DNA of 48,481 nucleotides from Oscillospiraceae bacterium (GCA_015064485.1 SVSD01000011.1:1-48481); one strand, 5' to 3'. Positions 7,295-16,489 are shown, numbered from the stretch's first letter. The notes: generated by a model not told the origin, from the letters alone. Made by a program: numbers and translations.

Positions 7295-8578
7295 TTATTT
7301 TGCCGATTCAAGAAGCTTTTCAACAGCCGAAAGTCTTGTGCATACACAAAGAACTCTCATAGCTGACTTAAGGTCTTCAACTGTCGGAAAAGAAGGAGCA
7401 ATACGGATATTCCTGTCTTCGGGGTCTTTGCCGTAAGGGAAGGTTGCGCCCGCCCCCGTAAGCACAACGCCCGCATCCTTGCAGAGCGAAACTGTGCGTT
7501 TTGCAGTACCTTCAAGCACATTAAGGCTTACAAAATATCCGCCCTGTGGCTTTATCCACGAAGCAATGCCTTTGTCTGAAAGTTCCTTTTCGAGAGTTTC
7601 AACAACCATTTCGAACTTAGGACGGAGAATATCTGCGTGTTTTTTCATATATTCCTTAACACCTTTTGCATCTCCGAAATATTTTACATGGCGGAGCATA
7701 TTAAGCTTATCGTAGCCTATGGTCTGGAAATTCATAATGCTCTTTGTGTAATCGATATTTGCCTTTGACGATGCCATAACAGCAACACCTGCTCCGGGAA
7801 AAGAAATCTTTGATGTTGAGGTATATACATATACCATATCGGGATTTCCCGCTTTTTCACATTCGTCAATAATATTGAGAAGAGGAGTTTCCTCATCATA
7901 AAGATGATGAACGCAATATGCGTTATCCCACATAATACGGAAATCCGAAGATGCCGGCTTTAATGCCGCCATACGCTTTACTGTTTCATCAGAATAGGTA
8001 ACGCCCTCGGGGTTTGAATATTTGGGAACGCACCAGATACCTCTTACATCGGGGTTTTTGACAAGCTCCTCAACAATATCCATATCGGGGCCCTCTTTTG
8101 TCATAGGAACATTTACCATCTCGATTCCGAGAGTTTCACAAACAGCAAAATGTCTGTCATAACCGGGCACAGGGCAAAGGAAAATATTCTTTTTATTTTC
8201 CGACCAGGGCTTTGCTTCTTTTGATACACCAAATACCATAAAGCGCATAAGTGTATCAAACATCATATTAAGGCTTGAATTGCCTCCGACAAAAACATTT
8301 TCGGAAGAAACATCAAGAATGTCTGCAAACAATTTCTTTGCCTCATCAATACCGTCAAGAATTCCGTAGTTTCTGCAATCTGTACCGTTTTCAGAAAAAC
8401 AATCCTTGTTTTCGGAAAGAACGGTCAAAATCTTTTCGGAAATATCAAGCTGACGCTTTTCGGGCTTTCCTCTTGACATGTCAAGCGAAAGCTTTTCGGA
8501 AAGAATGTTGTTATACAATTCACAAAGAACCTGTTTTTCGTTTAAAAGCTCTTGTTTTGACATACTTGTGTAATTCAT
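7295..8578 (-). CDS. Class I aminotransferase, aspartate aminotransferase type Ic-like
   Basis: A pyridoxal-phosphate aminotransferase of 427 aa. The N-terminal LDMSRGKPE (32-40) is typical of the MocR-like subgroup that includes Corynebacterium AspT (type Ic aspartate aminotransferases). Other markers are SNPEGVT (188-194), WDNAYCVH around Asp218, and the predicted PLP lysine in STSKISFPGAG (Lys257). The substrate is probably aspartate/2-oxoglutarate by family analogy, not proven. AAAGGAG lies 8 nt before the ATG. It follows asnS by 31 nt, so the two genes, which connect aspartate and asparagine metabolism, are probably one transcript ending at 7255-7280. Confidence 0.87.
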   Translation of the reverse strand: MNYTSMSKQELLNEKQVLCELYNNILSEKLSLDMSRGKPEKRQLDISEKILTVLSENKDCFSENGTDCRNYGILDGIDEAKKLFADILDVSSENVFVGGNSSLNMMFDTLMRFMVFGVSKEAKPWSENKKNIFLCPVPGYDRHFAVCETLGIEMVNVPMTKEGPDMDIVEELVKNPDVRGIWCVPKYSNPEGVTYSDETVKRMAALKPASSDFRIMWDNAYCVHHLYDEETPLLNIIDECEKAGNPDMVYVYTSTSKISFPGAGVAVMASSKANIDYTKSIMNFQTIGYDKLNMLRHVKYFGDAKGVKEYMKKHADILRPKFEMVVETLEKELSDKGIASWIKPQGGYFVSLNVLEGTAKRTVSLCKDAGVVLTGAGATFPYGKDPEDRNIRIAPSFPTVEDLKSAMRVLCVCTRLSAVEKLLESAK

Positions 8579-8609
8579 GGGTAAAACTCCTTTATATAGG
8601 GCAGGAAAA

Positions 8610-10004
8610 TCAGAATTCTGCGCTGCCTACTGTTCTCGGGAATGCTTCCACATCCCTGATATTTGAAATGCCTGTGAGATACATAATAAGTCTTTCGAAA
8701 CCGAGTCCGAAGCCTGCGTGTTTTGCACCGCCGTACTTTCTCAGTTCAAGATACCAGTAATAATCCTCGGGATTCATAGAAAGTTCTTTCATTCTTGCCT
8801 CAAGAAGATCAAGTCTTTCTTCTCTCTGAGAACCGCCGATAAGCTCTCCAACTCCGGGAACAAGCATATCCATAGCCGCAACGGTCTTGCCGTCATCATT
8901 CATACGCATATAGAATGCCTTTATTTCCTTGGGATAATCTGTTACAAAAACAGGTTTTCCGAAGATCTTTTCTGTAAGATATCTTTCGTGTTCTGTCTGA
9001 AGGTCTATACCCCATGAAACGGGATAGTCAAATTTGTTTCCGCTCTTTATGAGAAGGTCGATAGCTTCTGTATAGGTTACATGACCGAAATCAGCATCGA
9101 CAAGATCTGTAAGGCGCTTGATAAGGGTATTATCAACAAACTTGTTGAAAAATTCCATTTCCTGCGCACATTCACGGAGAACATATTTTATAACATACTT
9201 CACCATATCTGTGGAAAGCTTCATATCATCCTTAAGATCCGCAAAAGCAATTTCCGGCTCGATCATCCAGAATTCCGCGGCGTGGCGCTGAGTGTTTGAA
9301 TTTTCCGCACGGAATGTAGGACCGAAGGTATAAACCTTTCCGAAAGCCATTGCAAAACATTCCGCTTCAAGCTGACCGGATACTGTAAGGTTTGTTGATT
9401 TTCCGAAAAAGTCCTTTGAAAAATCAACGCTTCCGTCATCATTTCTGGGAGGATTTGCAGGGTCAAGAGTTGTTACTCTGAACATTTCGCCCGCACCTTC
9501 AGCATCGCTTGCGGTGATGATAGGTGTGTTTACATAAACAAAGCCTCTCTGTGCAAAGAATTCGTGAATAGCCTGAGCCGCAGCCGATCTTACACGGAAA
9601 GCGGCATGGAATGTATTTGCACGGGGACGAAGATGCGCGATTGTACGGAGATATTCCATAGTATGACGCTTCTTCTGCAAAGGATACTCGGGAGCGGAAG
9701 GACCTTCAACAACAACCGAGTCCGCCTTAAGTTCAAAAGGCTGGGGGGCGTCGGGAGTAAGCTCCAATGTTCCCGTAACAGACAAAGCGGCGCTTATATT
9801 CTGCTTTGCGATTTCTTTGTAATTTTCGATTTTCGATTCTTCAAATACAACCTGCAAGGGCTTAAAACAGCTTCCGTCGCCAAGTTCTATAAAACCGAAA
9901 GCGTTACTTGCACGGATATTTTTAACCCAACCTGCAACAGTTATTGTCTTACCGCCGAATTTTTCGGGGGCATCAAAAATTTCTTTAACAAATATTCTTT
10001 CCAT
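8610..10004 (-). CDS. asnS: Asparaginyl-tRNA synthetase
   Basis: Class IIb aminoacyl-tRNA synthetase of 464 aa charging tRNA-Asn. The N-terminal OB-fold anticodon-binding domain (about 1-110, [20 protein letters not shown]) is followed by the catalytic core, with motif 2 ([20 protein letters not shown]) and motif 3 ([15 protein letters not shown]), and the C-terminal [11 protein letters not shown]. The ATG at 10002-10004 is chosen because AGGAG lies 6 nt upstream and the conserved protein begins there; an earlier in-frame start at 10031 adds nine unsupported residues. The 90-nt leader shows no T-box. The aminotransferase gene follows in the same direction. Confidence 0.97.
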   Translation of the reverse strand: MERIFVKEIFDAPEKFGGKTITVAGWVKNIRASNAFGFIELGDGSCFKPLQVVFEESKIENYKEIAKQNISAALSVTGTLELTPDAPQPFELKADSVVVEGPSAPEYPLQKKRHTMEYLRTIAHLRPRANTFHAAFRVRSAAAQAIHEFFAQRGFVYVNTPIITASDAEGAGEMFRVTTLDPANPPRNDDGSVDFSKDFFGKSTNLTVSGQLEAECFAMAFGKVYTFGPTFRAENSNTQRHAAEFWMIEPEIAFADLKDDMKLSTDMVKYVIKYVLRECAQEMEFFNKFVDNTLIKRLTDLVDADFGHVTYTEAIDLLIKSGNKFDYPVSWGIDLQTEHERYLTEKIFGKPVFVTDYPKEIKAFYMRMNDDGKTVAAMDMLVPGVGELIGGSQREERLDLLEARMKELSMNPEDYYWYLELRKYGGAKHAGFGLGFERLIMYLTGISNIRDVEAFPRTVGSAEF

Positions 10005-10099
10005 AATATTCTCCTGTTCCGTTTGAATCATAGCATATGTAAATGAATAATTCGTGCTCTGAAAAATTCAAAAAAAGCCAATTTAAACGGTTTGAATTG

Positions 10100-10128
10100 A
10101 TTATACTACATTTTTTTGCAAATTTCAA
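10100..10128 (-). promoter_or_regulatory. asnS promoter
   Basis: On the minus strand: TTGAAA (10123-10128), 17-nt spacer, TATAAT (10100-10105). About 90 nt of leader follow before asnS. Confidence 0.75.
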
Positions 10129-10168
10129 TAGAAAATTATTCATTTTCCGTATTTTCTGTAAAAACAAA

Positions 10169-10195
10169 TCAAAAGGGACAAAAAGTCCCTTTTGA
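10169..10195 (-). terminator. Terminator of the ROK kinase gene
   Basis: Perfect 11-bp stem TCAAAAGGGAC/GTCCCTTTTGA (10169-10179 with 10185-10195), 5-nt loop, followed on the minus strand by TTTGTTTTT. It insulates the kinase gene from asnS. Confidence 0.85.
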
Positions 10196-10216
10196 AAATG
10201 TAATTTTTGTCAAAAA

Positions 10217-11173
10217 TCAAACACCGAGCATTGCGGCGCCGATAATACCCGCATCATTTCCGAGTTCTGCTATGCGGATCTTTGTTTTAAGTTCTTCGGG
10301 ATTGTTTCTCGAATACTGTTCGCGGTCAATGATTGCCTGCAAGGGTTTTGTGAGGTATTCCTTTTCGTTGCAGACACCGCCGCCGATAACAAGGACTTCG
10401 GGCTGGAAGATGTTTATCATATTTACAATACCGGCTCCGAGATATGCGATATACATATCAACGACCTCAGATCCTGCTTTGTCGCCTTTTCTCATAGCAT
10501 CAAAAGCAGTTCTTCCGCCGGCATTATCAATATTTCCGTCACACATTTCCCACATAACAGAATCACGGCATTCAAGCATTTTTTCTTTTGTCATTTTGAT
10601 AAGACCTGTAGCAGAGCTATATGCTTCCCAACAGCCGCGTCTTCCGCAGGAACAAGGTTTTCCGTTAAATTCAAGAACGGTATGTCCGAGTTCCGCACCC
10701 GAGAAGTTAAATCCGGAGTATATCTTATTGTCAATAACTATACCGCCGCCAAGACCTGTTCCGAGGGTTATCATAACTGAGTTTTTATGTCCCTTGGATG
10801 CGCCGCAGGCTACCTCGCCCTTTGCAGCCGCATTGGCGTCATTTTCGATAAGAACTTTCTTTACACCAAGGAATTCCTGAAGCTTTTCAGCAAGAGGATA
10901 ACGAAGGAAAGGAAGGTTATTTGCATAAACAACAACTCCTGTTGCACTGTCAGCAGTACCGGGAGTTGCAACACCCGCATATTCCACATCAGAAACCGAG
11001 ATTCCGCATTCATCGCAAAGTTTCTTTGCAAGGTCTGCCATATCGCGGATAATTTCATCAGCTTCTCTTTCTGCTCTTGTGGGAACAGAGGCTTTTTTAA
11101 GAATCTTGCCATTTTCATCTACAATGCCGATGGCAATATTTGTACCGCCAAGGTCTACACCGATATAATACAT
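10217..11173 (-). CDS. glcK: ROK family glucokinase
   Basis: Cytoplasmic sugar kinase, probably glucose plus ATP to glucose 6-phosphate. The 318-aa protein has the ROK signatures: phosphate-binding DLGGTN (7-12), catalytic Asp112 in ENDANAAA, LGTGLGGGI (137-145), ELGH with zinc ligand His164, and the zinc-binding CSCGRRGC (174-181). No N-terminal DNA-binding domain is present, so it is an enzyme and not a repressor. It has its own consensus promoter (11217-11245) and terminator, and lies downstream of hprK, which fits a role in carbon metabolism. Glucose specificity is inferred from the family. Confidence 0.9.
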   Translation of the reverse strand: MYYIGVDLGGTNIAIGIVDENGKILKKASVPTRAEREADEIIRDMADLAKKLCDECGISVSDVEYAGVATPGTADSATGVVVYANNLPFLRYPLAEKLQEFLGVKKVLIENDANAAAKGEVACGASKGHKNSVMITLGTGLGGGIVIDNKIYSGFNFSGAELGHTVLEFNGKPCSCGRRGCWEAYSSATGLIKMTKEKMLECRDSVMWEMCDGNIDNAGGRTAFDAMRKGDKAGSEVVDMYIAYLGAGIVNMINIFQPEVLVIGGGVCNEKEYLTKPLQAIIDREQYSRNNPEELKTKIRIAELGNDAGIIGAAMLGV

Positions 11174-11216
11174 TATGTTTTCCTCACTTTATGTAAAAAA
11201 TATGTCATTCTTATTT

Positions 11217-11245
11217 ATTATAAGAAATATTTGTCTTTTTGTCAA
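11217..11245 (-). promoter_or_regulatory. Consensus promoter of the glucokinase gene
   Basis: On the minus strand: perfect TTGACA (11240-11245), 17-nt spacer and TATAAT (11217-11222). It lies in the 80-nt gap after hprK, so the kinase can be transcribed independently. Confidence 0.85.
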
Positions 11246-11253
11246 CCTTTTTA

Positions 11254-12216
11254 TTATCTGTCGGAATCGTCCTGCATCTGCGCCATAAGGCGTTTGTTGA
11301 ACTCAACCGCCGTATCATATCCCATCTTTTTCTGGCGGTTATTCATAGCCGCAATTTCAAGAACGACCGCAAGGTTTCTTCCGGGATTTACGGGAATGGT
11401 AATAGACGGTATCTTAACCCCCATAATATCCGCATATTCGGTTTCAAGTCCGACACGCTCGTAAAATTTCCCCTGCTGCCACGGTTCAAGATTTACTACA
11501 AGGTCGAGTTTTTCTGTCATCTTGATAGAACCCATACCGAAAAGTCTTCTGACATCAACAATACCGATACCGCGAAGCTCTATATAATGGCGGATAAGCT
11601 CGGGCGCCTGTCCGACAAGAGTTTTGTCCGAAACCTTTCTTATTTCAACAGCATCGTCAGCAATAAGACGATGACCTCTTTTTACAAGTTCGATTGCAAT
11701 TTCGCTCTTTCCGATACCGCTGTCGCCGAGAATAAGTATACCTTCGCCGTATACTTCAACCAAAACACCATGTCTTGTGATACAGGGAGCAAGTGTTAAA
11801 TTGAGGTATGAAATAAGCGCCGCAACAAAATGCGAAGTGCTTGTCTGTGTCCGGAAAACGGGAGTTCCGTATTCTTTTGCACATTCTATCGTTTCTTCGA
11901 ATATATCAAGTCCCGAAGAAAATACAACACACACAACCTTCTTTGAGAAAAACTGGTCGAGGCTCTTTTTCCTTTCGTCGGAAGTCATATTCAGAAGGTA
12001 ATGGTATTCCGCCTTTCCGATTATCTGGATACGGGAAGACTCAAAATGGTCGAAAAATCCTGTAAGCTGAAGTCCGGGACGGTTTACTTCATTTATTTCA
12101 ACCATTATTTTTTCAAGATTTTCGGGAACATATATTTCCTCAAGGTTAAATTCCTTTATAACAGAACGAAGGGGTACTTTATGTTTCTGTTTCGGAATAT
12201 TACTGTTCATATCCAT
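11254..12216 (-). CDS. hprK: HPr kinase/phosphorylase
   Basis: Phosphorylates and dephosphorylates HPr at Ser46, controlling CcpA-type catabolite repression and PTS activity in Firmicutes. Of the 320 residues, the N-terminal half is the HPr(Ser) kinase N domain. The C-terminal half carries the Walker A GDSGIGKS (164-171) and the family signature ELRGIGIVDVRRLFG. The start at ATG 12214-12216 has GGAAG 7 nt upstream; a second ATG lies two codons on. The longer open frame upstream (to 12312) covers the promoter and is not used. It is followed by the glucokinase gene with a separate promoter. Confidence 0.96.
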   Translation of the reverse strand: MDMNSNIPKQKHKVPLRSVIKEFNLEEIYVPENLEKIMVEINEVNRPGLQLTGFFDHFESSRIQIIGKAEYHYLLNMTSDERKKSLDQFFSKKVVCVVFSSGLDIFEETIECAKEYGTPVFRTQTSTSHFVAALISYLNLTLAPCITRHGVLVEVYGEGILILGDSGIGKSEIAIELVKRGHRLIADDAVEIRKVSDKTLVGQAPELIRHYIELRGIGIVDVRRLFGMGSIKMTEKLDLVVNLEPWQQGKFYERVGLETEYADIMGVKIPSITIPVNPGRNLAVVLEIAAMNNRQKKMGYDTAVEFNKRLMAQMQDDSDR

Positions 12217-12271
12217 ACAAAAGCTTCCTTTCAAAAATTGTTTTCTTGACAACAAGCATATTTTCAAGTAT

Positions 12272-12300
12272 ATTATAATATAAATGAAAGCTTTTTTCAA
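12272..12300 (-). promoter_or_regulatory. hprK promoter
   Basis: On the minus strand: TTGAAA (12295-12300), 17-nt spacer, TATAAT (12272-12277). Confidence 0.7.
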
Positions 12301-12378
12301 GCAATTATACACAATTATTGGAAGAAAATACTCAATTATCGTTTAAAAAAATATTTTCAAGATTTTTTTAGAAAACAC

Positions 12379-12407
12379 TTGCAATCTTTGAAATGTTGTG
12401 TTATAAT
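12379..12407 (+). promoter_or_regulatory. rpmB promoter
   Basis: TTGCAA (12379-12384), 17-nt spacer, TATAAT (12402-12407). It is divergent from the hprK promoter and leaves a leader of about 85 nt before rpmB. Confidence 0.75.
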
Positions 12408-12499
12408 AATAGGCGTTGTTTAGCAGTAATATCATTTTTACTCTGATAAACATTGTTAGTAATGATTATACCAACCAACAAAAACAGGAGGTGTCCACT

Positions 12500-12688
12500 A
12501 TGGCAAAGTGCGAAATCTGCGGCAAGGGCGTTTCTTTCGGTCATAATGTTTCCCACTCTAACAGAAAGACCAACAGAACTTGGAAGCCCAACATCAGAAG
12601 AGTAAAGGCTATCGTAGGCGGAGCTCACAAAACAGTTTATGTTTGTTCTCACTGCCTTCGCGCCAACAAGGTTACACGCGCCGTTTAA
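12500..12688 (+). CDS. rpmB: 50S ribosomal protein L28
   Basis: A 62-aa basic L28 with MAKCEICGKG at the start, SHSNRKTNRTWKPN in the middle and VCSHCLRANKV near the end. The two CxxC pairs indicate the zinc-binding form of L28. The start at 12500 follows AGGAGGTG by 7 nt; the frame stays open upstream to 12416, but that stretch is leader sequence. Single gene with its own promoter and a strong terminator at 12745. Confidence 0.96.
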   Translation: MAKCEICGKGVSFGHNVSHSNRKTNRTWKPNIRRVKAIVGGAHKTVYVCSHCLRANKVTRAV

Positions 12689-12744
12689 TTCCGGTTTTCG
12701 TGTAAAGGTGCTTGTATCCTAATTAAAACAAGATATAAAAAATA

Positions 12745-12775
12745 AACGAAGACTTAAGTCTTCGTTATTTTTTTG
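12745..12775 (+). terminator. rpmB terminator
   Basis: Perfect palindrome AACGAAGACTT/AAGTCTTCGTT (12745-12766) followed by ATTTTTTT. A second hairpin (12799-12815, CATCCGC/GCGGATG) followed by ATTTTT could act as a backup. Confidence 0.85.
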
Positions 12776-12789
12776 CCTTTATATATCAA

Positions 12790-13110
12790 ATAAACATCCA
12801 TCCGCATAGCGGATGATTTTTCATTTTCGGGCATAGCCCTGCGCTTTACCGGCACGCACAAGTCCGTTTCAATTTGGTCTGCCAGCTATGCAACTGTTAC
12901 TTGCTACCCATAAATGGGTTTTCTACAATAATTTTTTGATAAATCCTGTGGTAAAATAATAGGCTTGACAATCTGACGCGGCTTTTCCCATTAATAATTT
13001 CTACTAAATTTCTCATTTGTATTGTACAGTTAACCATACCTATGCTTATATTGTTTTTCTGTTAATCGGTTAACCTTTTTGAACCACGCGACTATCGCGC
13101 AGGTTTCGTA
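12790..13110. other. Structured noncoding insert, possible MITE/PATE or RNA
   Basis: About 320 nt with no gene, between the rpmB and ftsZ terminators. Plus-strand hairpins are at 12799-12815 (CATCCGC/GCGGATG), 12829-12839 (GGGC/GCCC), 12906-12919 (ACCCAT/ATGGGT) and 13087-13099 (CGCGA/TCGCG). Read on the minus strand, a GCATAGC/GCTATGC helix encloses a CTGGCA/TGCCGG helix (about 12832-12890), so longer-range RNA folding is plausible. Hairpins near both ends, and a location between two convergent genes, fit a small non-autonomous IS200/IS605-type element or a structured RNA. No transposase is present. Identity is not established. Confidence 0.35.
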
Positions 13111-13119
13111 TTACAACAA

Positions 13120-13148
13120 AAAACGAGCCGTAATAAACGGCTCGTTTT
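13120..13148 (-). terminator. ftsZ terminator
   Basis: Stem AAAACGAGCCG/CGGCTCGTTTT (13120-13130 with 13138-13148), 7-nt loop, with TTTTGTTG following on the minus strand. It ends the ftsZ transcript. Confidence 0.85.
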
Positions 13149-13168
13149 AATTTCATATGTTATATTTT

Positions 13169-14254
13169 TTATCTTCTTTTGTTGAAGAGAGATTCATATG
13201 CGCTGAGAACATCGTCTTCGGACTTTGCCGCAGTTTTAACTTCGGGCTGTGCAGCAGCTGTACCGATACCGGAGTATACGGGAGCTTCAACAGTTTCGGG
13301 AATATCAGCATCGAAACCTGTAGCGATTACTGTTATGCGCATTTCGTCTTCCATATTTTTGTCAAGCGCAACACCCCAGATGATGTTTGCATCGGGATTT
13401 GCTTCGCTTGCGATGATGTTAGCAGCAAGATCAACATCGTCAAGTCCCATATCGGGAGAGATTGTAAAGTTGATGATGATGCCCTTTGCACCTGTAATAG
13501 AAGTTTCGAGAAGGGGGCTGGAGATAGCTGTCTTTGCAGCAACTTCTGCCTTGTCCGAACCCTTGCCGCTGCCAACGCCCATATGAGCAAGGCCTGCGTT
13601 TGACATAACTGTAACTACATCCGCAAAGTCGAGGTTGATGTGACCTACAACCTTGATAAGTTCAGCAATACTCTGTACACCCTGACGGAGAACATCGTCT
13701 GCGATTTCAAAAGCGTTCATCATTGTGAGCTTCTTTTCCGCAACGAACTTAAGTCTTTCATTGGGGATAACGATGAGAGAGTCAACATTTTCCTTAAGGT
13801 TGTCGATTCCGATTTCAGCCTGCTTCATTCTGCGTGCGCCTTCAAAAGCAAAAGGCTTTGTTACGATACCGACTGTCAAAATTCCCATTTCCTTTGCAAG
13901 CTTTGCAACGATGGGAGCAGCACCCGTACCTGTACCGCCGCCCATACCGGAAGCGATAAAGAGCATATCTGCGCCTGTAAGTACCTTCTTTATATCGTCA
14001 AGATTTTCTTCTGCTGCCTTTGCGCCTACTTCGGGGTTTGCGCCTGCGCCTCTGCCGCGTGTAACCTTTTCACCGATAACGATCTTATCGGGAGCAAGGG
14101 ATTTTTCGAGTGCCTTGATATCTGTGTTAACTGTGATAAAATCAACGCCCTGAATACCTGCTTCGACCATTCTGTTTACAGCGTTGTTACCGGCACCGCC
14201 GACACCGATAACTTTAATTATCTGGTCATTGCTGATGTTCAAATCAAACTCCAT
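13169..14254 (-). CDS. ftsZ: Cell division GTPase FtsZ
   Basis: Tubulin-like GTPase that forms the division ring. The 361-aa protein has [13 protein letters not shown] near the start, the tubulin signature GGGTGTG (about 105-111), [10 protein letters not shown] and the GTPase and C-terminal domains at normal spacing. The C-terminal linker is short and the tail reads [11 protein letters not shown], unlike the usual IPxFLRxR-type peptide that binds FtsA and SepF. AGGAGG lies 7 nt before the ATG. It is the last gene of the dcw region but has its own promoter, and ftsA is absent beside it. Confidence 0.98.
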   Translation of the reverse strand: MEFDLNISNDQIIKVIGVGGAGNNAVNRMVEAGIQGVDFITVNTDIKALEKSLAPDKIVIGEKVTRGRGAGANPEVGAKAAEENLDDIKKVLTGADMLFIASGMGGGTGTGAAPIVAKLAKEMGILTVGIVTKPFAFEGARRMKQAEIGIDNLKENVDSLIVIPNERLKFVAEKKLTMMNAFEIADDVLRQGVQSIAELIKVVGHINLDFADVVTVMSNAGLAHMGVGSGKGSDKAEVAAKTAISSPLLETSITGAKGIIINFTISPDMGLDDVDLAANIIASEANPDANIIWGVALDKNMEDEMRITVIATGFDADIPETVEAPVYSGIGTAAAQPEVKTAAKSEDDVLSAYESLFNKRR

Positions 14255-14300
14255 TTTTTATTCCTCCTGATTATACGGTAATTTTATTTCCTGAATTTAT

Positions 14301-14330
14301 TAAGGGTAAACAATATGACACTTACCCTTA
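14301..14330 (-). promoter_or_regulatory. ftsZ leader hairpin
   Basis: Perfect 9-bp stem TAAGGGTAA/TTACCCTTA with a 12-nt loop, between the ftsZ promoter and start codon on the minus strand. No T run follows, so it is a leader structure and not an obvious terminator. Its role is unknown. Confidence 0.4.
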
Positions 14331-14348
14331 TTATAGGTATCATTATAT

Positions 14349-14377
14349 ATAATAACCCCTTTTTTGCACTTTTTCAA
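14349..14377 (-). promoter_or_regulatory. ftsZ promoter
   Basis: On the minus strand: TTGAAA (14372-14377), 17-nt spacer, TATTAT (14349-14354). It lies in the 200-nt AT-rich gap after divIB and would let ftsZ be made apart from the dcw operon. Confidence 0.6.
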
Positions 14378-14452
14378 TAGCTTTTTTCAAAAAAATACGA
14401 TTTTTTAAAACTTTTTTAAATATAATACGAAAAACTGTGTAAAATCTTCCTT

Positions 14453-15313
14453 TTAATAAAGAGTTACTATTGCCTCGTGAATATCGTCATCAGATATGTC
14501 TATAATTCCGCTGTCGGTGTCCGAAAGGGTTTCAACGATCTTTTCCAAAAACTGGAATTTTATATCGAGATCAAAAAGATCTCCGAGTTTTACAGTATAT
14601 CTTCCTTTATATACAAAGCGGATATCAAACTTGCTGTCAAGATATACAGCACTTACAAAGCCCGAATGTCCGTATTTATCAAACATTTTTTCAAGTTCTT
14701 TAAACACGCCTTCAAGATCCGCATCACGGTATGTCAGTTTTTCGCCGATAACACATCGTGCAATCTCTCCCGATTGCAGTAAAATACAGCCTGCAAGCTC
14801 AACATCTTCTATGTTCTTTGTTTTGGCAATAACAACACAGTCTTTGTCAAGAACATAATAAAAGCTTCCCGCCTTTATATAATACTTTCCCTCGCCCGTC
14901 TTCATATTGAGCGTAACGGTTGACGGAAAAACTTTTTTGACTTCGATATCAGACGCATAATCTATACGGGATGCTATATTTTCCGCTATCTTGCTTTTGT
15001 CAAGAAAAAGAAGATTATCTCCTTTTCCTATACCGGATGCCGAAATAACTTCGTCTGCATAAAAATCGGTTACATTTTCAACATTTATATGCTTTATACG
15101 GAAAATCACAAACGAGAGTCCGAAAAGTCCCGCCGCAACCGCTGCAACAAGAATTGCGGCAATTATGACGGTTGCAATCTCTCTTTTCGAAGAATAGCGT
15201 TTCGCCTTTCCGCTTTTTATAATTTCAAGAGGTTCGAAATTGCCGCTGTGTTCGTATATTTCGCGGTTTCTTTTTCTTAAGTCCGCAAGTTTTTTTGATT
15301 CGTTTTCATTCAC
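14453..15313 (-). CDS. divIB: Cell division protein DivIB/FtsQ
   Basis: Bitopic divisome protein of 286 aa that stabilises the FtsL-DivIC-PBP complex. It has a basic cytoplasmic N-terminus (1-45), one membrane helix (about 46-72), then a POTRA domain (RIKHINVENVTDFYADEVISASG, with NLLFLDKSKI further on) and a beta-rich C-terminal domain. The start is GTG at 15311-15313 with GGAGG about 9 nt upstream. It follows murG by 26 nt, as in other dcw clusters. FtsQ/DivIB is clear from the POTRA pattern and position, although sequence conservation in this family is low. Confidence 0.88.
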   Translation of the reverse strand: MNENESKKLADLRKRNREIYEHSGNFEPLEIIKSGKAKRYSSKREIATVIIAAILVAAVAAGLFGLSFVIFRIKHINVENVTDFYADEVISASGIGKGDNLLFLDKSKIAENIASRIDYASDIEVKKVFPSTVTLNMKTGEGKYYIKAGSFYYVLDKDCVVIAKTKNIEDVELAGCILLQSGEIARCVIGEKLTYRDADLEGVFKELEKMFDKYGHSGFVSAVYLDSKFDIRFVYKGRYTVKLGDLFDLDIKFQFLEKIVETLSDTDSGIIDISDDDIHEAIVTLY

Positions 15314-15339
15314 GGCGACTCGCCTCCTTTTTGCTTTTT

Positions 15340-16470
15340 TTATTTTGATGTAAGTTCCTTTACAACATTTACTATTTTATCAAGACACAAAGGATCTGCA
15401 AACACCTTTACATTATCTTTCATTTTTGCAGAAAGAACTTCGTCTGAAAGTATTTTTTGTATTGTATCCGACAAGATTTCGGAACTTAAGTTTTTTTCTT
15501 CAATAAGTTCTGCAGCTTTTGCATCTTTTAAGACCTTGGCGTTTTTGTACTGATGATTATCGGTAACATTTGGAGAAGGAATGAAGACCGCCGCCTTTCC
15601 CATCGCCGCAATTTCCGAAACTGTCATAGCACCGGCACGGCAGATAACAATATCCGCACAAGCCATAAGCTCGGGCATATTGTATATGTAGCGTTTTATT
15701 TCGGTTTTTCCCTTTACCATAGTGTTATCATCAGCCATCGAAAAACCTTCGGATAAAAACTTTTCTTTCGCTTTATCCCAATATCCGTTTCCTGTTGCAT
15801 GAATATGTCTTACTCCGTCGGGAAGCATTGAACCTGAGATTATTTCAAAAACTGTTTCATTTACAACTTTAGCGCCCAGACTTCCACCGTAGGACAAAAC
15901 AACCTTTTCGTTTTGTGAAATACCGAGCTTTTCTCTGCATTTTTTTGAGCTTAAAGTGAACATTTCCTGTTTTACCGGGTTTCCGACAACAACAAGCTTT
16001 TCCTTTTCGGATTCAAGATATTTTTCAGACTCCTTGAAATTCAAAAGTATCTTATCGACATACTTTGACAGCATTTTTGTAGATACTCCGGGAATTGCAT
16101 TTGATTCATGAACAAAAGTCGGAATATGCATATCCGCTGCCGCTTTCAAAACCGGCCAGCAGACATATCCTCCCGTTCCGATAACAATATCGGGCTTGAA
16201 ATTTTTTATTATCTTCTTTGCTTCAAAAACAGAGGTTACTGCGTGATATGCGGCAATAATGTTTTCGAGTGTAAGCTTTCTTTTTAAACCCTCGACCTTT
16301 ACATAGTGGATTTTGTAGCCTTCTTTAGGTACAAGTTTTGTTTCAAGACCTTTTTTTGTGCCCACATATTCTATTACGGCATCTTTATATACTTCTTTTA
16401 TTTTCCCTCCGATTGCAAGAGCGGGGTTTATATGACCGCCCGTTCCGCCGCCGCTTAAAAGTACTCTCAT
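15340..16470 (-). CDS. murG: MurG, lipid II-forming GlcNAc transferase
   Basis: UDP-GlcNAc:undecaprenyl-pyrophosphoryl-MurNAc-pentapeptide GlcNAc transferase, acting at the inner face of the membrane to convert lipid I to lipid II. The 376-aa protein shows the GT28 landmarks: GGTGGHINPA (8-17), the HESNAIPG segment, SYGGSLGAKVVN, and CRAGAMTVSEIAAMGKAAVFIPSPNVTDNHQ (the UDP-GlcNAc site, here given in parts of the C-terminal domain). GGAGG lies 7 nt before the ATG. It follows ftsW by 19 nt. Confidence 0.97.
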   Translation of the reverse strand: MRVLLSGGGTGGHINPALAIGGKIKEVYKDAVIEYVGTKKGLETKLVPKEGYKIHYVKVEGLKRKLTLENIIAAYHAVTSVFEAKKIIKNFKPDIVIGTGGYVCWPVLKAAADMHIPTFVHESNAIPGVSTKMLSKYVDKILLNFKESEKYLESEKEKLVVVGNPVKQEMFTLSSKKCREKLGISQNEKVVLSYGGSLGAKVVNETVFEIISGSMLPDGVRHIHATGNGYWDKAKEKFLSEGFSMADDNTMVKGKTEIKRYIYNMPELMACADIVICRAGAMTVSEIAAMGKAAVFIPSPNVTDNHQYKNAKVLKDAKAAELIEEKNLSSEILSDTIQKILSDEVLSAKMKDNVKVFADPLCLDKIVNVVKELTSK

Positions 16471-16489
16471 ACTGTTCCTCCGAACAAAG

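Noticed and set aside
10004-10093. T-box riboswitch before asnS
   Set aside because: The leader is only about 90 nt, and neither the AGGGTGGNACCGCG-type T-box sequence nor a terminator pair is visible.
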